A DNA stretch of 64,000 bases from G965219965 sp965219965 (lineage in GTDB: Bacteria > Pseudomonadota > Alphaproteobacteria > RS24). The DNA lies in contig OZ244796.1 in assembly GCA_965219965.1 (NCBI GenBank), positions 186,001 to 250,000 of the forward strand. The letters run 5' to 3'. Of this stretch, positions 44,275 through 52,454 are shown one piece after another. How positions within the stretch are numbered: the stretch's first letter is position 1; each line of letters begins with the position of its first letter. Below the pieces are notes generated by a model, which worked only from the letters and a program-made list of their open reading frames with translations, was not told the DNA's origin and made no database searches. The position numbers and the translations under genes were made by a program.

Positions 44275-45759
44275 ATGAAACAGAGTAGTTTTTTCGCTTT
44301 TATTTTTTCTGTAACACTTTTTATTGGTTTCACTTTTGCCAGCTCTGTGCGTGCCGCGCCAGAAAGCTTTGCTATATTGGCTGAAAAGCTCATGCCTGCC
44401 GTGGTCAATATATCCATAAGAACAACGGTGGAGAATCAAGCACCGCAAATGCATGGCAGCCCATTTCAAGATTTCTTTGAAGATTTTCTTGAACGCCACG
44501 GCCATAATCGCCAAGAGGGTGAGGAAAGCCCCAAACGTAAAATTGTATCTCTGGGTTCAGGCTTTGTGATTGATCCAGGCGGCGTGATTGTCACCAATGA
44601 TCATGTCATTGAAAATGCCGATGAAATTACAGTGACGTTTTCTGATGGCGATAAATATAAGGCCACATTGCTTGGGCGCGATACCAAAACAGATTTGGCC
44701 GTTTTGCAAATTAAGGCCGACAAAGCACTGCCCTTTGTTAAATTTGGTGATAATCAAAAATTACGCGTTGGCGATTGGGTGATTGCTATTGGCAATCCGT
44801 TCGGCTTGGGCGGATCTTTATCGGCGGGTGTGATTTCGGCCATTAATCGGGATATTAATTCCGGACCCTATGATAGCTATATCCAAACCGATGCGGCCAT
44901 CAATCGCGGCAATTCGGGGGGACCTTTATTTAATATGGATGGGGAAGTGATTGGTGTGAACACGGCCATTATTTCACCAACGGGCGGTTCGGTCGGCATT
45001 GGTTTTTCTATACAGGCTGATTTGGCGGTGAGCGTGATTGACCAGCTCCGTAAATTTGGTGAAACGCGGCGCGGTTGGTTGGGTGTGCGTATCCAAACCA
45101 TCACTAATGAGCTGGCCGAAGGCCTAGGCATGGATGAACCCATGGGCGCACTCGTGTCCGAAGTTTTTGAAGATGGGCCAGCCGATCATGGCGGGCTGAA
45201 ACAAGGCGATGTGATTTTATTATTTAACCAAAAGCCAGTAGGGGAAACGCGTGACTTGCCGCGTATTGTCGCCGAAACGGAAATTGGCGAAAAAGTCGTG
45301 GTGGAAATTTTGCGCCGTGGTAAGAAAATTCGCAAATCAGTCATTGTCGGACGGTTGGAGGATATTGAGGCAGATATTGCCGTTTCGCAAGGGGCGGGCG
45401 ACAACCCCGAAAAGCATAAAGATGGTTCGGTTGATATTCTCGGCATGACTTTGCGCCCGCTTGATAGCGAAACCAAATATGAATTTGGACTCAAGGCGCG
45501 TGAAAGTGGCGCACTGATTACGCATATTGATCCTGATGGTGCAGCGGCTTATGCGGGTTTGCATTCCAATAGCATTATCACTGAGCTTGACCAGCAACCC
45601 GTCCGCACACCAGAAGATGTAGTCAAGCTGATTAGCAAAGCCCGCAAGCAGGGTAAAAAATCTGTGCTGGTTTTGCTACGCTTGCATGGGAACTTGCGCT
45701 TTATTGCTTTGCGAATTGTTACCGAAAAAGAAACAAAACCGTCACGGCGCACACCTTAG
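44275..45759 (+). CDS. degP: Periplasmic serine protease DegP/HtrA
   Basis: 494 aa trypsin-fold protease/chaperone of the periplasm. Signal peptide MKQSSFFAFIFSVTLFIGF to about SSVRA|APES. Catalytic triad: His in VTNDHVIENAD, Asp in DTKTDLAVLQI, Ser in INRGNSGGPLF. Two PDZ domains follow (RRGWLGVRIQTITNELAEGL and VDILGMTLRPLDSETKYEFG). ATG 44275 gives a clean signal peptide; the upstream ATG 44227 lies inside the DUF2065 gene. Convergent with serB, overlapping 4 bp. Confidence 0.95.
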   Translation: MKQSSFFAFIFSVTLFIGFTFASSVRAAPESFAILAEKLMPAVVNISIRTTVENQAPQMHGSPFQDFFEDFLERHGHNRQEGEESPKRKIVSLGSGFVIDPGGVIVTNDHVIENADEITVTFSDGDKYKATLLGRDTKTDLAVLQIKADKALPFVKFGDNQKLRVGDWVIAIGNPFGLGGSLSAGVISAINRDINSGPYDSYIQTDAAINRGNSGGPLFNMDGEVIGVNTAIISPTGGSVGIGFSIQADLAVSVIDQLRKFGETRRGWLGVRIQTITNELAEGLGMDEPMGALVSEVFEDGPADHGGLKQGDVILLFNQKPVGETRDLPRIVAETEIGEKVVVEILRRGKKIRKSVIVGRLEDIEADIAVSQGAGDNPEKHKDGSVDILGMTLRPLDSETKYEFGLKARESGALITHIDPDGAAAYAGLHSNSIITELDQQPVRTPEDVVKLISKARKQGKKSVLVLLRLHGNLRFIALRIVTEKETKPSRRTP

Positions 45760-46637
45760 GGGTGGACAAATTCTTCCTGCCGATAGCCTTGCAAATATAA
45801 CAGGCTGGTTAAATCACTATGTGTGATGGACAGTTTTGCTGCTTTGCACACGGCAGGCTTGGCGCGAAAGGCTACGCCAAAACCCGCTTGGGCAAGCATA
45901 TCTAAATCATTTGCCCCATCGCCCACAGCAAGGCTTTGGGCGGGGGTGAGTTTTTGCTCTTTTGTCCATTGGGTCAAAAAAGTGGCTTTGGCATTGCGGC
46001 CTAAAATAGGCTCGGCCACTGTGCCGTCTAGCTGGCCATTGGTGATATTCAAAATATTACTTTGCTGGTGGTCAAAACCAAGACGGGTAGCAATTTTTTC
46101 GGCGTAAAATGAAAAGCCGCCTGATACTAGCCCGCATATTGCGCCGTGCTTTTGCATGGTTTTAACCAAAATTTCCGCTCCCGCCATAAGTGTGATGCGT
46201 TCATCATAAATTTTCTGCAATGCGCTTTCAGGCAACCCTTTGAGCAGGCCAACCCGTTCGCGCAAGGCAGGTTCAAAATCCAATTCGCCCTGCATGGCAC
46301 GCGCAGTAATGTCAGCTATTTGTGGGCGCAAATCCAATAGGGCGGCCAACTCGTCTAAACATTCCTGCGCGATAATGGTGCTTTCCATATCAGCCACGAG
46401 TAGTTTTTTGCGCCGTGTTTCGGCAGGGACTAAATTCACATCTATTTTTTGTTTGTTTAGTAGTTTCTGCACAGCAGATAATTTTTGTGGCGCATCGCAT
46501 GGAATTTCGCAAGCAATATGCGGGGCGAGTATTTGCACCTGTCCGCCAATCGCCACGCCTGCCGCTTCAGCCAAAGCAGGCGTTAAAATGGCCTCAGCTG
46601 GATCGCAGGTCAAAACGATAAAATACGCGCTTTTCAT
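45756..46637 (-). CDS. serB: Phosphoserine phosphatase
   Basis: 293 aa HAD enzyme, last step of serine synthesis. A weakly conserved N-terminal ACT-like part (about 1-75) is followed by motif I VADMESTIIAQECLDELA, where the second Asp of the usual DMDST is Glu; motif II in GLVSGGFSFYAEKIA; motif III/IV in ATFLTQWTKEQKL and LAVGDGANDLDMLAQAGFGVAFRAKP. I start at ATG 46637 (MKSAYFIV) with TTGGGGGCG upstream; ATG 46670 is also in frame. Divergent from miaA with a 53-bp gap. Confidence 0.92.
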   Translation of the reverse strand: MKSAYFIVLTCDPAEAILTPALAEAAGVAIGGQVQILAPHIACEIPCDAPQKLSAVQKLLNKQKIDVNLVPAETRRKKLLVADMESTIIAQECLDELAALLDLRPQIADITARAMQGELDFEPALRERVGLLKGLPESALQKIYDERITLMAGAEILVKTMQKHGAICGLVSGGFSFYAEKIATRLGFDHQQSNILNITNGQLDGTVAEPILGRNAKATFLTQWTKEQKLTPAQSLAVGDGANDLDMLAQAGFGVAFRAKPAVCKAAKLSITHSDLTSLLYLQGYRQEEFVHP

Positions 46638-46690
46638 ATCGCCCCCAATGTGCAATTCATTCTGCATCAAATCAGCTATACTAAAGACTT

Positions 46691-47647
46691 ATGATGGGTT
46701 CTCAACAAAATTTAACACCCGCATGGCGTGCTGTGTTGCTGGCAGGGGCAACGGCAAGCGGCAAATCGCAACTGGCACTGGCATTGGCTCATGCCTTTAA
46801 GGGTAGCATTATCAATGCTGATTCCATGCAGGTCTATGCCCAGATGCATATTTTAACCGCCCGCCCGACAAAAGCGGAAATGGCCGACATACCGCATTAT
46901 CTTTATGGCCATGTTTCAGCCCGCACCCCTTACAGCACGGGCGATTGGCTTAAAGATGCGCTTGGCGCGGTCACGCAGGTGGAAGAAGCGGGGCGGTTGC
47001 CGATTATTGTCGGTGGCACAGGGCTGTATTTCAAAGCATTAACCGAAGGGCTGGCACAAATTCCCGATATTCCGCCCGATGTGCGGACGGATATACGCAA
47101 CCGATTAAAGCAGGAAGGGCTAGCCGCTTTGCATGAGGCATTGACCCGCATAGATGAAGCGGCTGGCCAGCGCATTGAGCCTAATGATAAGCAACGCATT
47201 TTACGCGCACTGGAAGTTCATGCCGCTACGGGCAAAACGCTGACCGAATGGCAAAACACATCCGTGCCCGCCCCGCCGCTTACGGGTGAGGTGGCGCGGC
47301 TGGTTTTAATGCCCGACCGCGCTTGGCTTTATGCGCGGTGTAATCAACGCTTTGAGACCATGTTTGCGGGCGGAGCTTTGGAAGAAGCTGGAGCCATGGC
47401 GGCTTTGGGGCTGGCGGCGGGTATACCTGCTATGAAAGCCTTAGGGCTGGAGGAGCTTATCGCCTTTCAACGTGGCGCAATGACGGCAGAAGAGGCTTGT
47501 ATGCACGCCCAACAGCAAACTCGCCGCTATGCCAAGCGGCAAATGACGTGGTTCCGTAACCAAATGATAGGCTGGCATTTTCTCAATGAGAAAGAATATT
47601 ATAAAAATCAGGAAAAACCTTTTCATATATTGCAAAATAATGCGTGA
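46691..47647 (+). CDS. miaA: tRNA dimethylallyltransferase
   Basis: 318 aa enzyme adding a dimethylallyl group to A37 of tRNAs reading UNN codons. P-loop LLAGATASGKSQLALALA; INADSMQVYAQMHILTARP (DSxQVY motif); HYLYGHVSARTPYSTGDWL; IIVGGTGLYFKAL; QRILRALEVHAATGKTLTEW; and TRRYAKRQMTWFRNQ. Its last codons and stop lie in a 20-bp tandem duplication (47627-47666). The ilvB promoter begins right after. Confidence 0.94.
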   Translation: MMGSQQNLTPAWRAVLLAGATASGKSQLALALAHAFKGSIINADSMQVYAQMHILTARPTKAEMADIPHYLYGHVSARTPYSTGDWLKDALGAVTQVEEAGRLPIIVGGTGLYFKALTEGLAQIPDIPPDVRTDIRNRLKQEGLAALHEALTRIDEAAGQRIEPNDKQRILRALEVHAATGKTLTEWQNTSVPAPPLTGEVARLVLMPDRAWLYARCNQRFETMFAGGALEEAGAMAALGLAAGIPAMKALGLEELIAFQRGAMTAEEACMHAQQQTRRYAKRQMTWFRNQMIGWHFLNEKEYYKNQEKPFHILQNNA

Positions 47648-47666
47648 TATTGCAAAATAATGCTTG
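47627..47666 (+). repeat. 20-bp tandem duplication at the end of miaA
   Basis: Two copies of a 20-bp unit, 47627-47646 and 47647-47666, identical at 19 of 20 positions (ATATTGCAAAATAATGCGTG and ATATTGCAAAATAATGCTTG). The first copy includes the final codons and most of the TGA stop of miaA; the single difference creates the TTGACG box of the candidate ilvB promoter in the second. Confidence 0.85.
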
Positions 47667-47691
47667 ACGCTGTGGAAAGCTTTGCTTAGTT
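47664..47691 (+). promoter_or_regulatory. Candidate ilvB promoter
   Basis: TTGACG at 47664-47669 and TTAGTT at 47686-47691 with 16-bp spacing. Predicted start near 47698, just before the leader hairpin. The -10 is weak. Confidence 0.4.
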
Positions 47692-47701
47692 TCCCCGCAC
47701 T

Positions 47702-47740
47702 AAGCGGCTTTCGCATAGAGATGTGCATCGGGAGCCGCTT
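47702..47740 (+). promoter_or_regulatory. Leader hairpin upstream of ilvB
   Basis: AAGCGGCT (47702-47709) pairs perfectly with AGCCGCTT (47733-47740) over a 23-nt loop and is followed by GTTTTGTGCGGTTTT. It sits in the 5' untranslated region, 47 bp before the ilvB ATG. It resembles an attenuator-type terminator, but no branched-chain-rich leader peptide precedes it. Confidence 0.45.
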
Positions 47741-47787
47741 GTTTTGTGCGGTTTTCCCCCAATATCGGGGCAGAGTGGAAAGAGAGT

Positions 47788-49557
47788 ATGGCCATGGCGG
47801 GCAAAGCTGATGAAATGACGGGGGCGGATATGGTTATTCGCGCACTGCATGAGCAGGGTGTGACGCATATTTTCGGCTATCCGGGTGGGGCGGTTTTGCC
47901 GATTTATGACGCTGTTTTCCATCAAGATGAATTTGAGCATATTTTGGTGCGCCATGAACAGGGGGCGGCCCATGCGGCGGAAGGCTATGCGCGTTCTACT
48001 GGTAAATGCGGCGTGCTTTTGGTGACTTCTGGCCCAGGGGCAACAAATGCCGTGACTGGTCTGACAGATGCTTTAATGGACTCTATCCCGATTGTGTGCA
48101 TTTCTGGCCAAGTGGCGACGCCCTTAATTGGTTCAGATGCGTTTCAGGAATGTGACACGGTTGGCATTACCCGCCCCTGCACCAAACATAATTATTTAGT
48201 TAAATCGGTTGATGAGCTGTCTAGCGTCATCCATGAAGCATTTCATATTGCCACAACAGGCCGACCCGGTCCAGTGGTGATTGATATTCCCAAGGATGTG
48301 CAATTTGCCACAGGCGATTATATTGGCATGGGTAAAATTGAAACACCAACCTATAAGCCACAGCTTAAAGGTGATATGAAAGCCCTGCAACAAGCAGTAA
48401 GGCTGATTGCGGGTGCGAAAAGGCCGATTTTTTATACAGGCGGCGGGGTGGTTAATTCAGGCCGTCAAGCCAGTGATTTGTTGCGCGAATTTGTTCGCCT
48501 GACAGGCTATCCGATTACGTCAACATTAATGGGGCTGGGTTGCTATCCAGCCAGCGATAAGCAATGGTTGGGCATGTTGGGTATGCACGGCACTTATGAA
48601 GCCAATATGGCCATGCATGACTGTGATGTGATGGTCAATATCGGGGCGCGTTTTGACGACCGCATTACTGGACGGCTAGATGCGTTTTCGCCCCATTCAA
48701 AGAAAATCCATATTGATATTGACCCATCTTCTATCAATAAAATTATTCAAGTGGATGTTCCCATTATTGGCGATGTTGCTCATGTGCTGAAAGATATGCT
48801 AAAAATTTGGCGCGATAGTAAAGCTACGCCAGATAAGAAAGCTTTGGCCGATTGGTGGCAGCAAATTGATGGTTGGCGCGGGCGCAAGAGCTTGTCTTAT
48901 GAAAAATCCGACACGCAAATTAAGCCCCAATATGCGGTGGAACGGCTTTACGCGTTGACCAAAGACCGTGACACTTATATCACCACTGAAGTTGGTCAGC
49001 ATCAAATGTGGGCGGCACAGCATTATCATTTTGAAGAGCCGCATCGTTGGATGACTTCTGGTGGACTGGGGACAATGGGCTATGGTGTGCCGGCTGCTGT
49101 TGGCGTGCAGGCGGCGCATCCGGACGCATTGGTGATTGATATTGCTGGCGAGGCCTCCGTGCAGATGACGTTGCAGGAAATGTCCACGGCGGTGCAATAT
49201 AATTTGCCCATTAAAATTTTCATTTTGAATAATGAATATATGGGCATGGTACGCCAATGGCAGGAATTGCTGCATGGTGGGCGTTATTCGCATAGCTATT
49301 CTGAAGCCCTGCCGGATTTTGTTAAAATGGCTGAAGCCTATGGGGCGACGGGTATTCGCGCCCAAAAACCGAATGAGTTAGATGCGTGTATTAAAAAAAT
49401 GCTGGCCACAAATGGACCCGTGATTTTTGACTGCGTTGTAACGCAGGAAGAAAATTGCTTGCCTATGATTCCATCTGGCCAAGCGCATAATGAAATGATT
49501 TTATTTGACCACGACGAAAAAGTGACTGTTTCGGATAAGGGCAAGACTTTAGTCTAG
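47788..49557 (+). CDS. ilvB: Acetolactate synthase, large subunit
   Basis: 589 aa ThDP/FAD enzyme, first common step of valine, leucine and isoleucine synthesis. GADMVIRALHEQGVTHIFGY; catalytic Glu in VRHEQGAAHAAEGYAR; TSGPGATNAVTGLTDALMDS; FQECDTVGITRPCTKHNYLV; VVIDIPKDVQ; ThDP region DIAGEASVQMTLQEMSTAVQ to ILNNEYMGMVRQWQ (GEAS for GDAS, as is common in alphaproteobacterial IlvB). Start ATG 47788, close to GGAAAGAGAG; the frame is open further upstream. 9 bp before ilvH. Confidence 0.95.
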   Translation: MAMAGKADEMTGADMVIRALHEQGVTHIFGYPGGAVLPIYDAVFHQDEFEHILVRHEQGAAHAAEGYARSTGKCGVLLVTSGPGATNAVTGLTDALMDSIPIVCISGQVATPLIGSDAFQECDTVGITRPCTKHNYLVKSVDELSSVIHEAFHIATTGRPGPVVIDIPKDVQFATGDYIGMGKIETPTYKPQLKGDMKALQQAVRLIAGAKRPIFYTGGGVVNSGRQASDLLREFVRLTGYPITSTLMGLGCYPASDKQWLGMLGMHGTYEANMAMHDCDVMVNIGARFDDRITGRLDAFSPHSKKIHIDIDPSSINKIIQVDVPIIGDVAHVLKDMLKIWRDSKATPDKKALADWWQQIDGWRGRKSLSYEKSDTQIKPQYAVERLYALTKDRDTYITTEVGQHQMWAAQHYHFEEPHRWMTSGGLGTMGYGVPAAVGVQAAHPDALVIDIAGEASVQMTLQEMSTAVQYNLPIKIFILNNEYMGMVRQWQELLHGGRYSHSYSEALPDFVKMAEAYGATGIRAQKPNELDACIKKMLATNGPVIFDCVVTQEENCLPMIPSGQAHNEMILFDHDEKVTVSDKGKTLV

Positions 49558-49566
49558 GGCTGTGTG

Positions 49567-50073
49567 ATGCATAAAGATATTGAAATTCATACGCTTTCTG
49601 TTTTGGTGGTTAATGTCGCTGGTGTTTTGGCGCGGGTTATCGGGCTGTTTTCTGGTCGCGGCTATAATATTGAAAGCCTCACCGTGGCCGAAGTTGACGG
49701 GCAAGCTAATTTGTCGCGTATCACGATTGTGACGTCAGGCTCGCCGCAAGTGATTGACCAAATAAAACACCAACTTTTGCGGCTCGTGCCAGTATCATCG
49801 GTGATTGATTTGACGGTTGAAGGCGAAAGCATTGAGCGCGAATTGGCACTGGTTAAAGTTGTCGGCAAGGGTAAAAAGCGGGTTGAGGCTTTGCGCGTGT
49901 CGCAAGCTTTCCGGGCGCATGTGGTGGATACAACGACCGAGTCCTTTGTGTTTGAACTAACCGGCGCGACCAGCAAAATTGATGCTTTTATTGATTTGAT
50001 GCGCCCATTGGGCTTAAAAGATGTATCGCGCACAGGCGTGGCTGCAATTTCTCGTGGCGCGGAGGCCATGTAG
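49567..50073 (+). CDS. ilvH: Acetolactate synthase, small regulatory subunit
   Basis: 168 aa subunit giving valine feedback control and full activity to IlvB. N-terminal ACT domain HTLSVLVVNVAGVLARVIGLFSGRGYNIESL (residues about 8-38) with LSRITIVTSG, then the C-terminal domain (ERELALVKVVGKGKKRVEAL, VDTTTESFVFELTGATSKID, GLKDVSRTGVAAISRG). ATG at 49567; the GTG one codon earlier is possible. Confidence 0.94.
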   Translation: MHKDIEIHTLSVLVVNVAGVLARVIGLFSGRGYNIESLTVAEVDGQANLSRITIVTSGSPQVIDQIKHQLLRLVPVSSVIDLTVEGESIERELALVKVVGKGKKRVEALRVSQAFRAHVVDTTTESFVFELTGATSKIDAFIDLMRPLGLKDVSRTGVAAISRGAEAM

Positions 50074-50112
50074 GGGCTATAAGAAATAAATAACGAATTT
50101 AGGGAGAAGAAA

Positions 50113-51123
50113 ATGGAAATGCTCTATGACCGCGATGCGGATATTGATTTGATTAAAGCTAAGAAAGTCGCCATTATTGGCTATGGTTCGCAAGGTCATG
50201 CCCATGCGCTGAATTTGCGCGATAGCGGCGTTGAAAAAATTTGCATTGGTCTGCGTGCTGATTCCTCTTCTGTCGCCAAAGCTGAGGCGGAAGGCTTTGA
50301 AGTGAAATCCATTGCTGATGCTGTTGCCGATGCGGATATTGTGATGGTGCTGACGCCAGATGAATTGCAGCGCGATATTTACAATGAGCATATTGGTGGC
50401 AATATTCGCCAAGGGGCATTATTGATGTTTGCCCATGGGCTGTCTATTCATTTTAAGCTCATTGTGCCGCGTGATGATTTGGATGTCGCTATGGTTGCTC
50501 CCAAAGGCCCTGGCCATACAGTGCGCGGCGAATATCTTAAAGGCGGTGGCGTGCCGTGTTTAATGGCGGTGCATCAAAATGCGTCTGGCACGGCGCGTGA
50601 TGTGGCTATGTCTTATGCTTGTGCTGTAGGCGGTGGGCGTTCGGGCATTATTGAAACCAATTTCCGCGATGAATGTGAAACGGATTTATTTGGTGAACAG
50701 GCTGTGCTGTGTGGCGGGCTGGTTGAGCTTATCAAAGCTGGTTATGAAACGTTGGTTGAAGCGGGCTATCCGCCCGAAATGGCTTATTTTGAATGTTTGC
50801 ATGAAGTCAAACTGATTGTGGATTTAATTTATGAAGGTGGTATTGCCAATATGAATTATTCCATTTCCAATACGGCTGAATATGGCGAATATGTCGCTGG
50901 GCCGCAAATTGTTACAGAGCAAACCCGCGAAGCGATGAAAAAAGTGCTGTCTGATATTCAATCTGGCCGCTTTACCAATCGCTGGATGCAGGAAGGCCAA
51001 GATGAAATTAAACAAATGCGCACCGATTGCGCCAACCATCCAATTGAAAAAATCGGCGCAGATTTGCGCGCCAAAATGCCATGGATTGCTGATAATAAGC
51101 TGGTGGATGAAAGCAAAAACTAG
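50113..51123 (+). CDS. ilvC: Ketol-acid reductoisomerase (class I)
   Basis: 336 aa NADPH- and Mg-dependent enzyme, second common step of branched-chain synthesis. KKVAIIGYGSQGHAHALNLR (nucleotide loop), VMVLTPDELQRDIY, LMFAHGLSIHF, VAMVAPKGPGHTVRGEY, Mg-binding DECETDLFGEQAVLCGG and EVKLIVDLIYEGGIANM, ISNTAEYGEY. Short class I form. Ribosome site AGGGAGAAG upstream. Last gene of the ilvBHC group before the buf cluster. Confidence 0.96.
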   Translation: MEMLYDRDADIDLIKAKKVAIIGYGSQGHAHALNLRDSGVEKICIGLRADSSSVAKAEAEGFEVKSIADAVADADIVMVLTPDELQRDIYNEHIGGNIRQGALLMFAHGLSIHFKLIVPRDDLDVAMVAPKGPGHTVRGEYLKGGGVPCLMAVHQNASGTARDVAMSYACAVGGGRSGIIETNFRDECETDLFGEQAVLCGGLVELIKAGYETLVEAGYPPEMAYFECLHEVKLIVDLIYEGGIANMNYSISNTAEYGEYVAGPQIVTEQTREAMKKVLSDIQSGRFTNRWMQEGQDEIKQMRTDCANHPIEKIGADLRAKMPWIADNKLVDESKN

Positions 51124-51124
51124 C

Positions 51125-51163
51125 TTCATGCGGTTTCATGCCGTCTGCTCATATCGCTTCATG
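51125..51163 (+). repeat. Three TTCATG direct repeats upstream of bufA
   Basis: TTCATG occurs at 51125-51130, 51135-51140 and 51158-51163, the first two exactly 10 bp apart in the context NTTCATGCSG. They lie in the 123-bp gap before bufA and could be an operator; chance cannot be excluded. A weak promoter (TTGCTA 51185, TAGGAT 51207) follows. Confidence 0.35.
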
Positions 51164-51246
51164 TGGAAAATGGCCAGATTTAATTTGCTAACCCCCCTTT
51201 TTGTTATAGGATAGGTGCGTTGTTAACTTATGAAAAGGATTACATA

Positions 51247-51549
51247 ATGACAAAACCTCTTACAAAAATGGCCTTTGCTGGTGCGATTGCACTGGCGGTT
51301 GGTTCAATCATAGCGACTCCTGTTCACGCTGCTGAAAAGGAAAAATGCTATGGTGTAGCCAAAGCTGGCAAAAATGATTGTGCCGCTGGCCCTGGTACAA
51401 CATGTGCTGGCACATCCACGGTTGACTATCAAGGCAATGCCTGGAAATTCGTCAAGCGCGGTAAATGCGAGAAAATCAGACTGCCTGACCAAGCCAGTGG
51501 GATGCGCCGTCATGGTTCGCTTGAGCCACTCATGCGTGACCCTGCATAA
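51247..51549 (+). CDS. bufA: Bufferin-type (DUF2282) RiPP precursor peptide
   Basis: 100 aa precursor. A Sec-type signal peptide (hydrophobic core AFAGAIALAVGSIIATPVHA, cleavage near residue 28) precedes a core with four Cys at 34, 45, 53 and 74. The region EKCYGVAKAGKNDCAAGPGT, then TCAGTSTVDYQGNAWKFV and GKCEKI, is the DUF2282 signature; a GSLEP near the C-terminus is also typical. In the bufferin family Cys residues are converted by the DUF692/DUF2063 enzymes to thiooxazoles that bind copper. Start 51247 with AAAAGGAT upstream. First gene of a four-gene unit; 23 bp to bufB. Confidence 0.9.
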   Translation: MTKPLTKMAFAGAIALAVGSIIATPVHAAEKEKCYGVAKAGKNDCAAGPGTTCAGTSTVDYQGNAWKFVKRGKCEKIRLPDQASGMRRHGSLEPLMRDPA

Positions 51550-51572
51550 TAATAGGCATGGATGACGGCTAG

Positions 51573-52454
51573 ATGCCTGAAGACTTGCTGAGTGATGTAG
51601 GCGTTGGCTTTAAGTCGGCTCATTTTGCTGACATTATGGCCGCGCCCGACCCGATTGCTTGGGTTGAGGTGCATGCAGAAAATTATATGAGCGCGGGCGG
51701 TGTGCCAAAAGCGCAGCTTTTTGCTTTGCGCCAAAATTTTCCCATAAGTCTGCACGGGGTGGGGCTGTCGCTTGGTGCGGCAGTTCCCCCCGATCCCCGA
51801 CACCTAAAACGATTAAAAAACCTAATAGATGAGCTACGCCCCGCGCAAATTTCTGAGCATCTTGCTTGGGTGGGTATAGAGCAGCATGGCACACGCCAAT
51901 ATTTTAATGATTTACTGCCAGTTGATTATGGCGAAGATAGCTTCGCTACACTTTGCGCCCATATTGACCAAGTGCAACAATTTCTAGGTCGCCCGATTTT
52001 AATTGAAAACCCGTCTTCTTATGTGATTTTTGATGGCGCGGTTTATGACTCTCCTAATATTGAAACCGATTTTCTCACCCGTTTGGTTGAGCATACCAGC
52101 TGTGGCCTATTGTTGGATGTGAATAATGTTTATGTAAGCTGTGTTAATCTTGACTGGTCGCCAGAGGCTTATTTGCAAAATTTCCCTATGCCCGCCGTGG
52201 GAGAAATTCACCTTGCTGGCCATGCTGAAGAATTAGACGCGCAGGGCGAACGGGTGCTGATAGATAATCACGGCGCACCCGTGGCCGATGATGTTTGGCA
52301 GCTTTACGAAAAAGTACTTGCCGCCCATGGCGCATTGCCGACTTTAATTGAATGGGATACGTATATCCCCACATGGGCGATATTGCAGGGCGAGTGCCGC
52401 AAAGCCGCCCGCTTTTTAGCAGATGTAAGCAAGAAAATGGAGCTGGCTGGATGA
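51573..52454 (+). CDS. bufB: MNIO-family (DUF692) bufferin-maturation enzyme
   Basis: 293 aa TIM-barrel enzyme of the multinuclear non-haem iron oxidative (MNIO) family. Likely iron ligands lie in ISLHGVGLSLG, AQISEHLAWVG, ILIENPSSYV, LLLDVNNVYV, GEIHLAGHAEE and LIEWDTYIP, in the family order. N-terminal VGVGFKSAHFADIM and WVEVHAENYM are also characteristic. Family members modify Cys residues of a precursor peptide; here the partner is the adjacent DUF2282 peptide. ATGA overlap with bufC suggests tight coupling. Confidence 0.9.
   Translation: MPEDLLSDVGVGFKSAHFADIMAAPDPIAWVEVHAENYMSAGGVPKAQLFALRQNFPISLHGVGLSLGAAVPPDPRHLKRLKNLIDELRPAQISEHLAWVGIEQHGTRQYFNDLLPVDYGEDSFATLCAHIDQVQQFLGRPILIENPSSYVIFDGAVYDSPNIETDFLTRLVEHTSCGLLLDVNNVYVSCVNLDWSPEAYLQNFPMPAVGEIHLAGHAEELDAQGERVLIDNHGAPVADDVWQLYEKVLAAHGALPTLIEWDTYIPTWAILQGECRKAARFLADVSKKMELAG

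Noticed and set aside
47664..47787. Classic ilv attenuator with a leader peptide
   Set aside because: The short frames here have no cluster of Ile, Leu or Val codons; only the hairpin is supported.
49141..49160. Broken ThDP motif in IlvB (GEAS for GDAS)
   Set aside because: This form is common in alphaproteobacterial acetolactate synthases and is not a sign of loss of function.
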